A stretch of DNA of 64,000 bases from Lepas anatifera (GCA_034440635.1 JAOTON010001526.1:4783001-4847000); one strand, 5' to 3'. Shown: positions 38,911 to 52,621, counted from the first letter of the stretch. Numbers and translations: made by a program. The notes: generated from the letters alone by a model not told the origin.

Positions 38911-41179
38911 TGTACAGAATGAGACTTACCTCTGTCCAGCGATGGACGTGCGTTCAGAGGCTCCTGTGAAAATCCTTCCAATCTTTGTTAAGCGCTTCTA
39001 ATATGTGCTCACAGTGAGCTGAAAACGATCTTTAGGACACATGGGTGGCTGTATCTAACAGTAACAGATGCTTCTCACTACTTCATCAACTTTGCATAGC
39101 AAGGGCTGTTCTGCACGGCCAAACTTGGGGCTTTAGTGTATGTTGTCGTCCTCTAGCTGACACACATGGACTCCTGGTTTTGGCCACAAGTACATTGAAT
39201 GCCTGAAGAGTCGCAGCCCAAGTATGCTTCTTCACTTTCACTAGCTCTTAGCGGAGTCTGTCGGTCATCAGACTCAGCTTAAGCTTCTCCTCTTGATCCG
39301 TTATCACCACTAAGTCTGTCCATTTGGCTTCTCCCGTGCACCATGCCAAAGGCAGCGTGGCTTGTTCAGGCCCCTCAGGTCAAAACCTGAGTTGGATCGA
39401 CGTAGGAGCAGGTGCCAACGTAAAGTGAAAAAGGTCAGATATTTCTCTCAAATTTCGCTCGGATCAAGACGCCAGAGCTTTGTGGCCAGCTCTGCGTGCA
39501 ATGACAGGAACACTGAAGATGGCGCGAAACCAAGATACGGCGCGAAACGGTGAGTAAATTTTTCAATCGCGGGTCGAGCACGCGCACGCAACCTCCGGAT
39601 GCGCTTTGACGTGGGATCAAAATACACTGCGGATTCGAATGATTCTGCAGCTAAAGCTCCCATATTCTTGGTTATTTCTTGTGACAGAATATATTGATTC
39701 CTAGTACAATATGGAACTTTAAAGAAGATATTAATAGCTCTTTGGATATCGCGGCTAGAATAGGTCGAGTACCTATGGTAAAATTATGCTTTGTGGTTTA
39801 AAAAATCCCTCCTGCAACACCATATTGGCATCATATTAAGCTTCTTCCTCCTATGCTTAGAAGCCTAGAATCATTATAAGCTGTCAAGGCCTACATAAAC
39901 ACTTCCTGTGCTGAAATTATGCTGGGAAGAGGATCTAATAAGAGAAAACATGCTCAAATGTTCCTTAAATAAGGTTTCATGGCATCATTTTATGCTCGAG
40001 CAGGCCGTGATTCCGGATTAAATAGAGCACATAGGAATAAAAATTTCTCTCAGTGCAGTGGATTCCAGGATTCTGCAAATTTTAGCTGTAGGTAAATTGC
40101 AGACGATAGGTAATGAGGAAACAAAATAAAACAACGTAACCTCGCAGGTGTTCGGAACCCTTTTTATTCATAGCTAGTTCCTGCTGCTAATCACTTAAAT
40201 ACGCAAGCGGGGACACTTGGAAACCCAAAAATTGTAGCTCAAAAGTGTTTATTTCTTCGCTAATTTGAAGCTTTGCTTCGATTACGCTCCTTAGTTAGTG
40301 CGATAGTACAAAATACCGAGGCTTAGACTACAAAAGTATAACTATTTTCCCTGTAGACAAAATACTTTCCCAACTTATATGGTCTACGTGTGGGTTTCGC
40401 TACAAATTTAGCCTTTACATGCTAAACAGTTTCAGGTAAAACTTCGCTCCATTTTTTGGTTCCAATTTTCCTACATCTGATGCCCACCCAGTAATGCCCC
40501 CACAGGCGTTTTACTGGTTATTCATTGTGCAGATGCTCCTCTTCCAGTATGCCATAGTATTCATGCAGGGGGATGATAATTGCCAGCTGGATAAGCACAT
40601 CAGGCACTTCGCTATACTCCAGTCATTTTGTATCATTTATTATTATTATCATTTATTATTATTGTCGCCATTATCATTTTGACGGTTCTGAGTCTTCCAA
40701 AAATGATACTTCCAATCTTTCAGAGCAAATGGGGCTATTTTTATGCAGATCACCTTAATTTTTCGCATTCCCTGAAACCAATCACCATCGATTCTTTCTG
40801 GCGGTGGATTTCTAAAACGGACATCTTTGTGTGTGATGCTGCAAGGTCCTTTGTGACCTGGCTAAATGAGCCCTTTACGTCTGCATGACAAAAATTCAAA
40901 CATTTGTTTGTTTATTTCCAGACGATTGTAGTTTTCTTTTATACCGTCAGGCGGAATGCTGGGAATAATGCCGACGGAGTCTTCGGGCACCCCATGGGGT
41001 AAATTTCAAAGCATAACTAATGTCTAATGCATATTATCACGCATATGTCTAATGCATATTCCTTCTCTGCAATGAGACATACAAGAAGGATGCAATTGAT
41101 GCTAAGTGTGCCTTCTCCCTATCTCACAACTACTCACAAAAGTTAAGTGAACGCAAATTTTGCAAGGTTAATCAAGATC
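38911..41179. other. Noncoding stretch, nothing recognised
   Basis: AT-rich with short frames only. A donor-like ACG|GTGAGT at about 39549 follows ATGGCGCGAAACC, but no partner exon could be found. Confidence 0.4.
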
Positions 41180-41183
41180 TTAA

Positions 41184-41629
41184 AGGGAATGTGGCACCTT
41201 CACAACGTGATTTTAACTGAGATAGCCAAGTTGTAAAGCAAGTCGGAAAACCTGGTACTCCATATTTCATTTGTCTTGGAACTCGATATTTTCATAGAAA
41301 AAAAGCTAAAACCTACCTGACACCAGCCCCCCTCAGCCCCGTCGCCTGGCGGCCATTTTTGTGAGCTGCTGGTGTGACGACATATGCTGACGTCACGATG
41401 AGCATCAGCCAATCGAAGCCCTTGCAGCGTTTCAAGTATGGTAGTGGTTGCCAGATCGTGACATCATCCACAGGCTTATATTTATTTTTCTAGAGGAGTA
41501 TTTTTAAAAACAAAATATTGAGCCTATGATACATTTTTCAGAGAAATCATGAGTGGTTTCATTATTCTTGGCTAAAAGTACGCCTAATTTCACTAAATTC
41601 CAGTATTCGACCAAGGTGCCACATTCCCT
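41184..41629 (+). mobile_element. TTAA element family C, copy C4 (446 bp)
   Basis: Flanked by TTAA at 41180-41183 and 41630-41633. It begins AGGGAATGTGGCACCTTCAC and ends AAGGTGCCACATTCCCT. The body is almost the same as C5. No coding frame; non-autonomous. Confidence 0.92.
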
Positions 41630-41633
41630 TTAA

Positions 41634-42247
41634 GTTTCTCTTCGAATCGGAATAAGGCATGGACATGTTTGGAAATGACAGAAATGGTCAAGGTTTGTAG
41701 TTTTGTAGGCCTGAATGGTACCAATTGTAAATGATCCGACCAACCGGAGCTTCTTGTTAATCGGACGTTATACACCCAATTTTTCACACTTTCATAACGA
41801 ATTTTAAAAGGATTGAGCGCATGAGTCGATGCATGAATGAATGAGCCATTTGAATGAGGAGGATAAATGAGGTATGTAGATGTGAGTTCGGGAAAAGGAA
41901 GTGTAAAATCGTAGTGAGATGGGGATAAAACTTTTCTGTTTTTTTCCACGGCTGCAATGATCTTTAATTCCCGGATTGGCACGACTGTGTCATGATAAGT
42001 CGTTAGAAAATAGTTTTTATTAATCAGAATCAATACAAACAGAACGCCATTGAAGTAGCAGGCATGCACAAAGGATATGTTCTAGCGTCTCTTCAGAAAA
42101 AAATAAAAAGAACTTAGGGGACGTCTAAGCATATGCAGAAATTGGTGTCGGCTGGAACAGACCGGGAGGAGACATCAGCTGCTTGTGACTGATCAGCGCC
42201 AATACTGCGGGCGTAGCAAAGCTAAGAAATTATCGAGATTTGATTAG
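41634..42247. other. Stretch with an unrecognised 158-codon minus-strand frame
   Basis: A frame from 42069 down to 41593 (start MHACYFNGVLFVLILINKN) is not low complexity and could be a decayed gene. It shows no domain I recognise, and its last codons run into the C4 terminus, so the stop belongs to the transposon. I treat it as hypothetical at best. Confidence 0.25.
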
Positions 42248-43130
42248 CATGTGCATTGACGGGAGCGGGTACCGGTCCCCCATGGTTTTAAGATAGCATA
42301 TAAACGGTGGCGCGTAGCGCCGCCGTACTTAGAATACCTTTTCTCTGATCATTTTTACAACTTTTTTCTTCAAAATTTTAAGGTTAGGTAACCTCAGGAC
42401 AGGTCTCCAGTACAGGTCAAGTGACCTGACCTAATAAAATGTTGAAGATAGCATAAGCCAGGACAGGGTAGACGTATCCGATTGAAACTCATATCACATA
42501 ATGGACCCAACGAGTTCTCTAAAAGTTGTTCCGGTATTTTCAATATCAACGCCCTACGGTCAGGTACAGGACATGACGTCTGCTTTGGAAATACATAGGA
42601 AAATAGTTTTAACTCAATAACTTAGCAATGTATGGTGATAAAGAGTTTATTTCAATTTTATTAGATTTGCCTTGTCTTTGTGGTTCTAATGATATGCATT
42701 TTGACCTAATTTGACCTTTACCTGACCTCAGGTCATGTCAAATGCCATGTTTGACCTGATTTGACTTAGTAGGTTTGCTTAGTAGGTTTGACTTAGTAGT
42801 TAGACCTGATTTGACTTAGTCATATTATACATCATTTGATTCAGTTTGCTGCGAGAATTCGAATGATACAATTTTTTTACTCTATCTTTACTTGTTCAGA
42901 CTTAATGACCGAAAACCTTCATTTACATGTTATCTCTATGACGGCATGCCTTGACCTCTGGCGACCTAAAATGTGACCTGACAAAAATGGTTTACATATT
43001 TTTGATAGAGAAGAGGATGGGCCATCCAATGCCCTTTACCGTTTTTTGCTATCTAGCATGGTTCTTTAGATCTTAGGGGGGTAGGCGCCCCCGTCAAAGC
43101 GAAGGTGGTTCAGACCCGTCAATGCGCGCG
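42248..43130 (+). mobile_element. TTAA element family B, copy B3 (883 bp)
   Basis: The left flank is TTAG (a mutated TTAA) at 42244-42247 and the right flank TTAA at 43131-43134. The left end CATGTGCATTGACGGGAGCG and the right end (inverted CGCGCGCATTGACGGG) match B4. The interior keeps the GGCGCGTAGCGCCGCCGTACTT block and many TGACCT hexamers. It is more decayed than B4. Confidence 0.8.
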
Positions 43131-43474
43131 TTAAGGCCTCCATGCGCATTTAATTTACTTTTTTAACGGAAATGGCATACGGAAAAAACAAAATCACAAC
43201 TGCAATCTAGCCACAAACATTCGCTTCTCACCGAAAAACTATTTGATCTGGCTTATCAATAGAAATTTGTGCTCCAGAATTGTGCTTCTCTAATTCTAAA
43301 AAAGAACCACCTTTGCTTTGAAAGCAGTTTGGAGAAAGTTTTAAAAGAACTTAGTGAAGCATTCAGGAAGCTTGAGGAGGCGCTGGAACAGGCGGGGGAA
43401 TTCGGAGGAGCTGTGAGTAGGTTAGAGTAGGTTTGAGGTTTGAGGAGGCCCTAGAACATTAAAACGTTAGATCA

Positions 43475-43560
43475 AGCCACCCCGGTAGCTCAGTTGGTAG
43501 AGCTTTGGGCTCCAGTTCGTTCAGAAAGCCGTGGGAAAGCTTGCGATCGGTTCCTCTGAG
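43475..43560 (+). repeat. tRNA-like sequence (tRNA pseudogene or SINE head)
   Basis: GCCACCCCGGTAGCTCAGTT followed by GGTAGAGC gives a near-perfect A box. The expected B box is only weakly matched (GATCGGTTCCTCTG), and the D/T arms cannot close into a full cloverleaf by eye. A SINE head is more likely than a functional tRNA. Confidence 0.55.
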
Positions 43561-44880
43561 ACACTCCGGCACTTAATATTTAGCCGACGTAGGTCGGCTG
43601 GCAACTGAATGGTGAATGGGTGAGCTGAACGAGGTAGCCGTCCCTGTGCTTTATGAGATGACAAACTATGGCTTCTAAATTAACCAGACGTTACAGAGAT
43701 TGCTCGTTCAGAGATGGGGTCGGAGTTTTAATGACATGTCGCCTGGTGACTTCAAAGAGGCTCTGATACCTAAAGCCGAACTTCAAATAAGTTGACAAAA
43801 TGTACCTAAAGATCCCATCAATTTATTTTCCTAACGACGTTTTTTTAAATCGTATTCCATGTTAACTGGTTGGAAGAACACAATTCCTTGCGGCAGATTA
43901 ACTGAAAATTTTCCGTACATACTCGTATGTCAGCGAACAAGTAAAACGATCTTGATATAGTGTACGACACCATAAAGACTTTCTGTATCGAATGAATATA
44001 AGCACCGAAAATTTATAATTCTGATTGATCTGCTGGTGGTGACAAGACCTTCAGCGCTCCTACAGGCTCATTTTTGTTGAGGTTAGTAGTTGATCCCAGA
44101 GTTAATAGCAGTAAACGAAGGAAAATGACCTCTTATCAGATCACAAAACCTTGCCAGAAGTCGTGACAAAGGAAATTTGTTTTATCAGTTTCCCGTCAGA
44201 AGCCATTGAAAAAGTATAACTGGAAGTAGTTGCCTGTTCTGAGTGCTGGTATAAGAGACTTTAAACTGCTCCGGACGAAAGAAAAGTGGCAATGAACGAG
44301 CCCCCTGGTTGAAATATGAAATTTTGGAAATTGTTTGAAAATTTTTGAGTCAGATTTGTTTCAGCTTCAATTATCTTTTCTAATTCTTCTAGGAAAATTA
44401 TAAATCTTTTCACCTTCAAATAAATGCGTTCACATTGAAGGAAGTCTATTACATAAGTAATAGTTTCGAGATCCCTGAAGTTACGGCACTGACTGGATAT
44501 ATATTACCTTCCGCTAGACTAGTACATTTAGAACTGCAAAAGAAATCAAATAGACGGAAAGATTTGCCAGCTTTCTCAAAACCTTCCAATTTAACGATAT
44601 TTTCTAAACCATACAACTCAAAAGTATAAAAGATTGTTTAACTCTGTAATTTTTGCAAGCCCTCATATTACATGCCCCATAACATTATGAAACTACAGCT
44701 CTCGATTTATAAGAAATATTATTGGTGCAAAAATGTATAATGCTAGTTTTTTCTGGAACTTTGACTAGAAATTAGAAGTTTTATATAAAAGATTGGTAAC
44801 AAAAAGGCCCAGCTTGAGCACTACATCCACCAGGGTCAGCCCTTCCGCGCACCGCCCATAGCTTTCAAGCTATAGTTCGT
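43561..44880. other. AT-rich noncoding stretch
   Basis: Short frames only (64 codons at 44435-44629, no domain). No terminal repeats or arrays seen. Confidence 0.45.
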
Positions 44881-44884
44881 TTAA

Positions 44885-45718
44885 CACGCGCATTGACGGG
44901 GGCGGGTACCCGCCCCCCGGGTTTTTCGGAGACAGCAGAAAAACGGCGGCGCGTAGCGCCACCGTACTTGACATACCTTTTCACTCATCATTTTTACAAC
45001 TTCTGTGAACATTTTAAGGTTAGGTCATCTCAGGTCAGGTCACCAGCACAGGTCAAGTGACCCGACCTCAAAAAAGTTTAAGATAGCATAAGTCGGAGCA
45101 GGATGAACTTATCCTATTGAAACTCATATCACATAATGGCCCCACCGAGTTCTCTTAGATGTTTTTCGGTATTTTTTATATCGATGACCTAAGGTCAGGT
45201 ACGAGGCATGACCTCTCCATTGGAAATACATGGGGAAATTGTTTTTACGGAATAACTCAGTAACGGATGGTCATAGAGCATTTATTTTAGGTGCATTAGA
45301 CTCGCCTGGGCTTTGCAGTTCTAATGATATGCATTTTGTATAATTTGACCCTGACCTGACCTCAGGTCAGGTCAAATCCTTGATTTTACCTAGCAAAGTC
45401 AAATTATATATCATTCGATTCGGCTTGCTGAGCGGATTCATATAGTTCCAGTCGTTTTTCTCTATCTCTACTTGTTCAGATGTAATGGCCGAAAAACTTA
45501 ATTTACATGTTATCCCTATTACGACATATTTTGACCTCTCGTGACCTTAAATGTGACATGAGAAAAACATGGTTCAAATGTTTTCGATGGAGAAGTGGAT
45601 GGGCAATCCAACGCCGTTTACCGTTTTTCGCTACCTACCGTGGTTCTCGAGATCTTAGGGGGCGGGTACCCGCCCCCCGTCAAAGCGAAGGTGGCTCAGA
45701 CCCCCGTCAATGCGCGTG
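44885..45718 (+). mobile_element. TTAA element family B, copy B4 (834 bp)
   Basis: Flanked by TTAA at 44881-44884 and 45719-45722. The left end is CACGCGCATTGACGGGGGCG, then the palindrome GGGCGGGTACCCGCCC. The inverted right end reads CACGCGCATTGACGGGGG, a spacer containing CCACCTTCGC, and TTTGACGGGGGG before the same palindrome. The subterminal GCAGAAAAACGGCGG block matches family A. No transposase. Its right TTAA is shared with the neighbouring C5 element. Confidence 0.9.
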
Positions 45719-45722
45719 TTAA

Positions 45723-46173
45723 AGGGAATGTGGCACCTTCACAACGTGATTTTAACTGAGATAGCCAAGTTGTAAAGCAAGTCGGAAAACCCGGTACTTC
45801 ATATTTCATTTGTCTTGGAACTCGATATTTCCGTAGAAAAAAGCTAAAGCCTACCTGACACCAGCCCCCCATCAGCCCCTCGTCACCGGCAGCCATTGTT
45901 GTGAGCTACTGGTGTGACGACATATGCTGACGTCCCGATGAGCATCAGCCAATCGAAGCCCTTGAAGCGTTTCAAGTATGATAGTGGTTGCCAGATCGTG
46001 ACATCATCCACTGGCTGATATTTATTTCTTTTTCTAGAGGAGTATTTTCAAAAACAAAATATTGAGCTTATTGTACATTTTTCAGAGAAATCATGAGTGG
46101 TTTCATTATTTTTGGCTAAAAGTACGCCTAATTTCACTAAATTCCAGGATTCGACCAAGGTGCCACATTCCCT
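45723..46173 (+). mobile_element. TTAA element family C, copy C5 (451 bp)
   Basis: Left TTAA 45719-45722 (shared with B4), right TTAA 46174-46177. The ends AGGGAATGTGGCACCTTCAC and, inverted, AGGGAATGTGGCACCTTGG are intact. The interior matches C4 closely. No coding capacity. Confidence 0.92.
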
Positions 46174-46177
46174 TTAA

Positions 46178-47354
46178 CATTTAAAAATTACCTTTTCAAG
46201 CTTTTTACTATGATAAGGTACTTTTATATTCAACCAAGGAAAGCGAGTCTTATTTTCCAGCTGTCTACTACGGTTTTGTTTTTATGACGCTTGGTTCTAT
46301 CACAATTTATGTCCAAACATTGTCTTTTGCGTTACTCGGAAAGGCTAACGACGCTGATAGTTTCGGCAGGCCTGAAATGTCTCGCGCTCTGGGAGATCCT
46401 CAATTCGGCATGTGAACTAATTTCAGTACAGTTTGTGTGGACCTACGATTATAAAACTTTGTATTGATTTGCACATTCGCGAACAATACCACTCGAGTGA
46501 ATCGATTATGCCGTTTTCAAATCTGGTTTTGATGTCAACCAAAGTGCATCAACGATGTATTTAAATGAGAATATCAAATTTTGCATTGTGCAGAAAGCTA
46601 AATTGTAAGCGGGGCCTCAAAACTATGAAAAAAATTATCAATGACTTGCGCGCAGCGATTCGAAAGTGAGGTTAATGCTTGAGGGACTGCGTGAACCCCA
46701 GGGGTCCTTACCTGTAGACAGTTTTTCATTCCCGATCATTGAACGGATTAATTGAGGGTTGGTAATAACCGGGGGTTGGGGGTCAGGACCCCCCTAGATT
46801 TTGAGCCTCCCATAGGCTTTGTATAGGGCTTGTATTGCCGTGCCTGCGTAAACCCACCCGGGACCCCCTGGATCGAGAAAAGATCTCCAGCCGTGTAATT
46901 ATCCATAATTAAATCGAACGTCTTGTGGTCCCGACAGAAACAACTGGTCAAAGAAAAATTCTGGCGAGGACAAACTTGGGGTCATGACTCAGGGACGCCC
47001 AGACCAATAGAAGAGCTTGTTGATTTATTTTCAGACTACGTGATTCGAAATATAGATCATTCGATATATACATGGTCAAGAACAATACACCAATTTTGAT
47101 GTAAGTATGCTGCGTATTCTAGATAAGGCGACAGTGGCAGCACAGTCTTGTCTATCACTATTTCTATATTGCATTGTAAATTTTAATAGTCTGCTTTTTG
47201 AAAGAGTGAATATTTATTTTGCTCTACAGACCTAGTGTAAACCCCTTATTTCAAAAATGTATCCGGTCTTTGGGGGCCAAAAGATAGTTTGGCCCCCTCC
47301 AGCGCCTTTGGGGGGGCATGGCTGGAATGCCCCCCCCACTGTGTCCGCCAATGG
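46178..47354. other. Noncoding stretch, nothing recognised
   Basis: AT-rich, short frames only. Around 46780-46870 there are CCCCC/GGGGG runs suggestive of eroded repeat ends; at 47264-47340 a similar GGGGGGGCATGG-type palindrome precedes the hAT-like element. Confidence 0.4.
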
Positions 47355-47362
47355 GCTAAGGA

Positions 47363-47727
47363 GCAGTTGCGGATCCAAGGGGGGGCAAAAGGCATTTGCC
47401 CCCCAAACAGAAAAAATCTGGGCAAAACTATGCTTTTACCCCCCAAAGTGATCGACCTCATTTTTTCCCAGACTCTTAGTCTATAAGCAAGATTTTGGTG
47501 CTTCAACTCTTAACCTCAAACAGAACCAGTTAAGATCAATGTAAATATTGGGTCTCGGACTGGAAAGTATCTCGAGCCCATATTTCTTATCCCGTGACTT
47601 TTTTTGCTTTTTGCCTCAAATACCCAAAAAATTCTGCCACAAAGGGATATTGTAGCGCAGCTTTCACGGCGTGACCTTTTTTAGTTTAGTTTCCCTCTCC
47701 CAAACCGACCGGCTGGATCCGCCACTG
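47363..47727. mobile_element. hAT-like MITE (365 bp)
   Basis: Ends CAGTTGCGGATCCAAGG and, inverted, CAGTGGCGGATCCAGCC. Octamers CTAAGGAG (47355-47362) and CTGAGGAG (47728-47735) match at seven of eight positions. GGGGGGGC and GCCCCCC runs are subterminal. No coding frame. Confidence 0.82.
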
Positions 47728-47735
47728 CTGAGGAG

Positions 47736-49600
47736 CCGACTGGAAGTACCACACCGACTCAAGGCGAAAATGTCTTATCTATAAGTGAATGTTTTAAAGC
47801 TTAGCCTGGCGCTGAAAACAATCATTGAACTTTTCCAATCAAGAAATTTTAGGAATACCTTGAGTTCCGACTTCGTTGCAGAAATTTGTCCAAAGTCTTA
47901 GTCACATTAATAGCTGAGGCAGTTTTAACTCGGGGGCTAGTTTTATTGATTTATCCTGCCACATAAATACCTACGTACAGCCTTAATCTAGAGTCATGCG
48001 TCTCCTTCGAACGAAGAGTACTCAATACAAAAGAGCGGAACTGTCTAGCTGGTATAAATATTACTCCGAGTCCGTCCCGGGGTGGCAGCCGACTCCACAG
48101 TCCCGTTTCCTAGCCCATTTGTTTCCTCGAAACTCTGACTGGCATCCCAATGAGTTTCGAATATCTCAGCATGGCTGCACAGTCTCGCACCCGAGCTTCC
48201 AACTCTGCTCGTCGGGAAAGGTTATTTCCTCTCTCAGAAGGTCCGGTTGAGGAACTGAGACTCCCCAAATAATTTTCTTTTGGGTAATCTTTTACATCGG
48301 AGCGATAAAAATGGAACTGAAAAATTATGATATTTTTGTCTTATTGGTGCGAAATGGTATGCTAGAATTGCGTTATGGCCCAATATCTCTCACCGTACCC
48401 ACACCCTGCACTTTATCGAGTGGAGGCAGGGCTAGCTTTCTTGCGAAGAGCCTGTAACCAGCGGAAGCGGGTCAGGACTCCAATGGGCGGGTGGAGGGAG
48501 TGACTGACTTCTCAAACAATTTATTTCCTTCAGTAAAGTAGGGTTTAGTGTTATCATTTTTCATTCCGGGGAGCAATTTGCCTTGAAGAGTAATAAGGAA
48601 GTGCTATGGAATTTTGATCTAGGTCCCATGCCCAATCCCGATCGCGATCGGACGGTGTATCCGGATAGAATTACGATCCTGATAGAGCCTCGGTAACCGG
48701 GCTTAAATTTGATTCTCGTCGGCCAGCATCAAACCAAATCTGGGAGCATTTAGCAGCGTGATGGTAAATAATTTCGGTAGTGCAAAGGAAGTAAACTGAA
48801 GAGTGTTAAGCTTTCATTGCGAAATAGTCCTGTCCTGATTGATGTGTGGGCCGTGACATTTGATCTAGATTTTTAAATGCTTTTTGTTCCCGGATGTTTG
48901 TTACTTGATCCTTAGCTCTCGCTGTGTGTTTTGTCCTTTGTATTTATGTTCACGTTTGCTACATGCTTGCATTGACACGGTTTTTTTCGATTTTTTGTTG
49001 TTTTTCCAATATTTGCTTGTTTTTTCCTGTCTTATGTTTTTACCGGTCTTTGTTTCCTTTTCTTTCTTGCTACTCCCTTGCTTTTTTATATTTTTTTAAT
49101 TTTGTTCCGCTAACAGGCTACGTTATATTTTGCTCTGGTTGTATCACATGCCCATCTGCTTTTTGCTACTGTGTATGTTCCAGTCACCTGCAATTGCTAT
49201 CTTTTCTGTTGATCATTATCCCCATTCGCTTGATTCTGCTGTGCCCACTCATCTGCTTCATCTTTCTGCTCTCGTTCGCTCCTGTCTTAAAGGAAAATGC
49301 AAATAAAAAAATGATGAAATTAAGTGAAGGGAAAGTGAAGGGAGTGAAGGTATACGCCACCAGTGCGCCAGAAACGTAGAAAAAATTGATATTGGAAACT
49401 TTTCGATCCGTTACAGCTCTATTCTCATCCAAGCCGAGGTGTCGTGGAAACCGCGATCGCTGTATCCTGATCCTCAGTCCTATCTGACCCACTCTTCCAT
49501 GGAAACTAAACCTTTGACAGCTCTACTTCGGTCCTAGATCGGTTCAAAATCGATCAGACAAAAAACACACGGAGAGGTCATCCTCAACCACGACGCTGAC
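47736..49600. other. Noncoding stretch with T-rich tract
   Basis: At 48884-49379 T-rich DNA gives a hydrophobic 151-codon frame (FFSIFCCFSNICLFF-like) that I read as compositional. A GATCGCGATCGG palindromic patch lies at about 48640. No gene recognised. Confidence 0.4.
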
Positions 49601-52600
49601 TTGAAGTTCTTCTCCTGCAAGCGCGTTGGCGCCACGCTGCGGTGCGCCCGGGGCGACCTTGACAGACGCCGCCCGGTTTCCGGTCGAAGCCACATGGCGG
49701 CGCTGGCGGCGCCCGACGAAATCACAGCCAACTTTGGATGAGTGTGGATCTAGTCATGATCTTATATCACATGACCAGACTCACATCAACCACAGTGGAA
49801 CTGATTGGTCTTGTATTCATCTGAGAGTGCTTCTCGTGGAGTCGCTCATTCTCTTCCAGAGTTATTTCACAATTTATAACATGCGCGGAATTATGCTACT
49901 TTACAGCTTGTTTCGTAAATTATTTTTTCAGCTTGTTTCATAAGTCCATCAGTCTACTCCAGGGACAGGTGATCAGGAAAAAATTCGCCAAGCAATCTTA
50001 ATCCAGTTCAAACGCAGACAGCATAAAGAGCTGCCTTTGCTCCATTCAAAGATGGGAAAATATGTACTATTCTAACATAAAAGAAAGATAACGGGAATGT
50101 GCGTTAAAATAAAAAGAAATAAGAGTTTAGAGAACATGCGCGATTCTAGAGCCATTATTCTACCAAAATTCCTATGAAAATGAGGATAGTTTCGTCATTC
50201 CCACCCAAATCCCAATAGAACTGTTTGTCAATGACAATTTTGTATGGGCAATCTTGATGGGAAGAAGAAAAATTGAGGCTCGAGAAGCTTAATCTTATTG
50301 CCGTTTGCCCCTGTATGCAATACCACACTAGAACACTGAGTTCATAAACTCATTACTGTCAGATTCTATCACCCTGAAAATGATATGACGTTGAATCTCG
50401 GCAGGAAACAGTTGGGAGCTCGTTCAGTCTCAAGTGACTAAAAATGATCTTTAGAAATATCATTTAAAACAAATAAGCTGTAAAACGTCACATGGTCCAT
50501 CAAAGGCCAAGGGCTTACTTTTCAGAGTAACAGTAGACTATTCATGCTCTGTGTGCGCACCGTATTAACCATAAATCAACGGCAAGGTAGCATTTTCACA
50601 AAGCTACACATATGCCCTGAAAGCGGCTAGTTCGAAGCACGTGGAAATGCGCGACCGGCACTGAGCGGCTGACTGAGCGGACGGCGGGGGTGGTGGGCCG
50701 GAACCGGCGCCAGCCGCCAGCGCCGCCGCTCTAAAAACCCAGACTAAGACATTACTAAAGTGCGACTGAAATTTCCCAACCTGCGGCTTCAACTTACCTT
50801 AAGAGCGCCTGAAAGACGGATCTTTGAAAAGAATCCTCTCAAGCAGGAGCGGCAGCGCAGGAGCACCGTGCACCTCACAGCTCAAAGGGCAACCAAGAGG
50901 GCATTCTTCGCGGAGTGTACCTGGAACAGAGACTGGGGGCTGCAGCCGGGGGTTCGGCGAAGGTCTTTGTCCGCAGCTTGAGAGGTAGTACTGGGCTTGC
51001 GGCAACCGCCTCTGCTGTTGAGAGGCGATTCGATCATCTTAGAACACCAATACCTGAACCGGCCGCTGAGATTTTTCTAACGGTTCCATTCCAGAGCACA
51101 GATCCAGTGAAGGTTTGGACGCTTTTTTCGTCTTGCCCGCTAAATCACGGATGACCAGCGTAATTTTCGCACCTGTCGGACGAACCCCCGTGTGCCGTCC
51201 CCGCGTCTGCGTGCCGGCCGGTGCGCTGGCTGCCGGCGGCCGCGCCGGCGCCGGTGACGGCCGAGATGCGAGAAACGTGCAAGGCCGGATGCCGGGGCAA
51301 CGTCCCGCGCATCCCACGCCATAGGCATACCCAGGGTGGTTATCATCGAGGGGAGAGGCGCATTTCGAAATCCGCCATTAGCTTTGCTCCATGCATATAT
51401 CTTCCAGGCTGGCAGAGAGGTGGGTAACAACACAAATGCGAGTTAGGAGGCAGCAGCTTGGACGGAAGCGATTTTTCAGAAGGGACTAGGAGAGTTTCTG
51501 ACTTAAAGAAAAAACAAGATAAGCTGTCAGCTAAGATGATAAGCTAAGTGATATCAGCGCTGAAAGCTAGCGCAGGAGCACCGCACTGATGCCGGTTCTC
51601 GACAGGAGACAGAAACTCGCCAGCTCTTCTGAATCCGCCGCTGCTGCCCCTGGCATTGACGTCAGTGGCTGGGGTCTGCTCCCTCCCACCCAGCATCGTC
51701 CGAGTAATGGAGGGGGACCGAGAAATACCCGGCCCGACCGTGCCCACCTGGCGAAAACAACCCGCACCCTTCTCAAGGGTCTACCTGGGAATTTCGGTCT
51801 GGGGCTTACCGACGCACCAAAAGCGAATGCCAGTCTGAAAAACATTTAAAAACAGCCACGGTGATTTGAAACTGGTTAAATGAGAATGTTCGTATAGCTG
51901 CTGGTTCTAGAGAGCTTTTTGGTATGATAGTGATCTGGTGCATAGGACAGAAAACAGGATTTGTAATTATGTATTTGAAATATCAATTGTAACATGATAG
52001 TGGATAGCCTGAGTGATAGCCGTGTGCTAACATGAGGTAGGGATATCTGCTACCTCATGGCGAGAAAATGTCTCCAAAGCCTGGTGAATTTTCCAAAATA
52101 CAAAATCGCTGAGTGGCGAGAGATAAATACGAGCCTGCAATTGCAATGCTATCTGAAATGCACGTCAGACTTAAGCCCGTTCCACACGCAACCACCAGAT
52201 AGCTTAGTGTGCGTAGTCGAAGTATCGATCTGTTTTTGTTGTGCGTTGCAGTCTCCCGGCCGTGCGCTCCGTGCTTGTCTGTTCAGTGTGCTGCGTTGCA
52301 GTCTCTGAGTCCCGCCCGCCTGAGTGCTACGCTGGCGGCTACCTCTGGTTGCGTTCAGAGTCTACAGGTTGACTGCCCGTCACGCGGCCTGCCCAATACC
52401 AGCGGTGGATATCTCTTGTCAAACCTGAGGGTCCTGGCTCTCATTCGCTGTGCAAGGTCGTCCATTTGTGAAAATCACTGGAGGCGCCGCCGTTCCCAAA
52501 TTAGTGGAAGAGCTTATAATGATATTGGAAAAAGTTAAAGCACAATATCACTTTTAGTGCAAGCACTGTCTAACGCACCAGACACCACAAAAAATTGAGA
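49601..52600. other. GC-rich islands without recognisable genes
   Basis: CpG-rich patches at 49620-49740, 50620-50740, 50780-51330 and 51590-51840 give overlapping frames of 60-110 codons on both strands. None has a recognised domain or a matched acceptor and donor in phase. They could be first exons or promoters of genes outside the window. Confidence 0.35.
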
Positions 52601-52621
52601 TAATATTTTGCCATCATTTTA

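Noticed and set aside
43475..43560. Functional tRNA gene
   Set aside because: Good A box, but weak B box and no complete cloverleaf by eye; kept only as a tRNA-like repeat.
48884..49379. 151-codon hydrophobic frame, possible membrane protein
   Set aside because: T-rich composition explains the Phe/Leu/Cys content; no domain or splice context.
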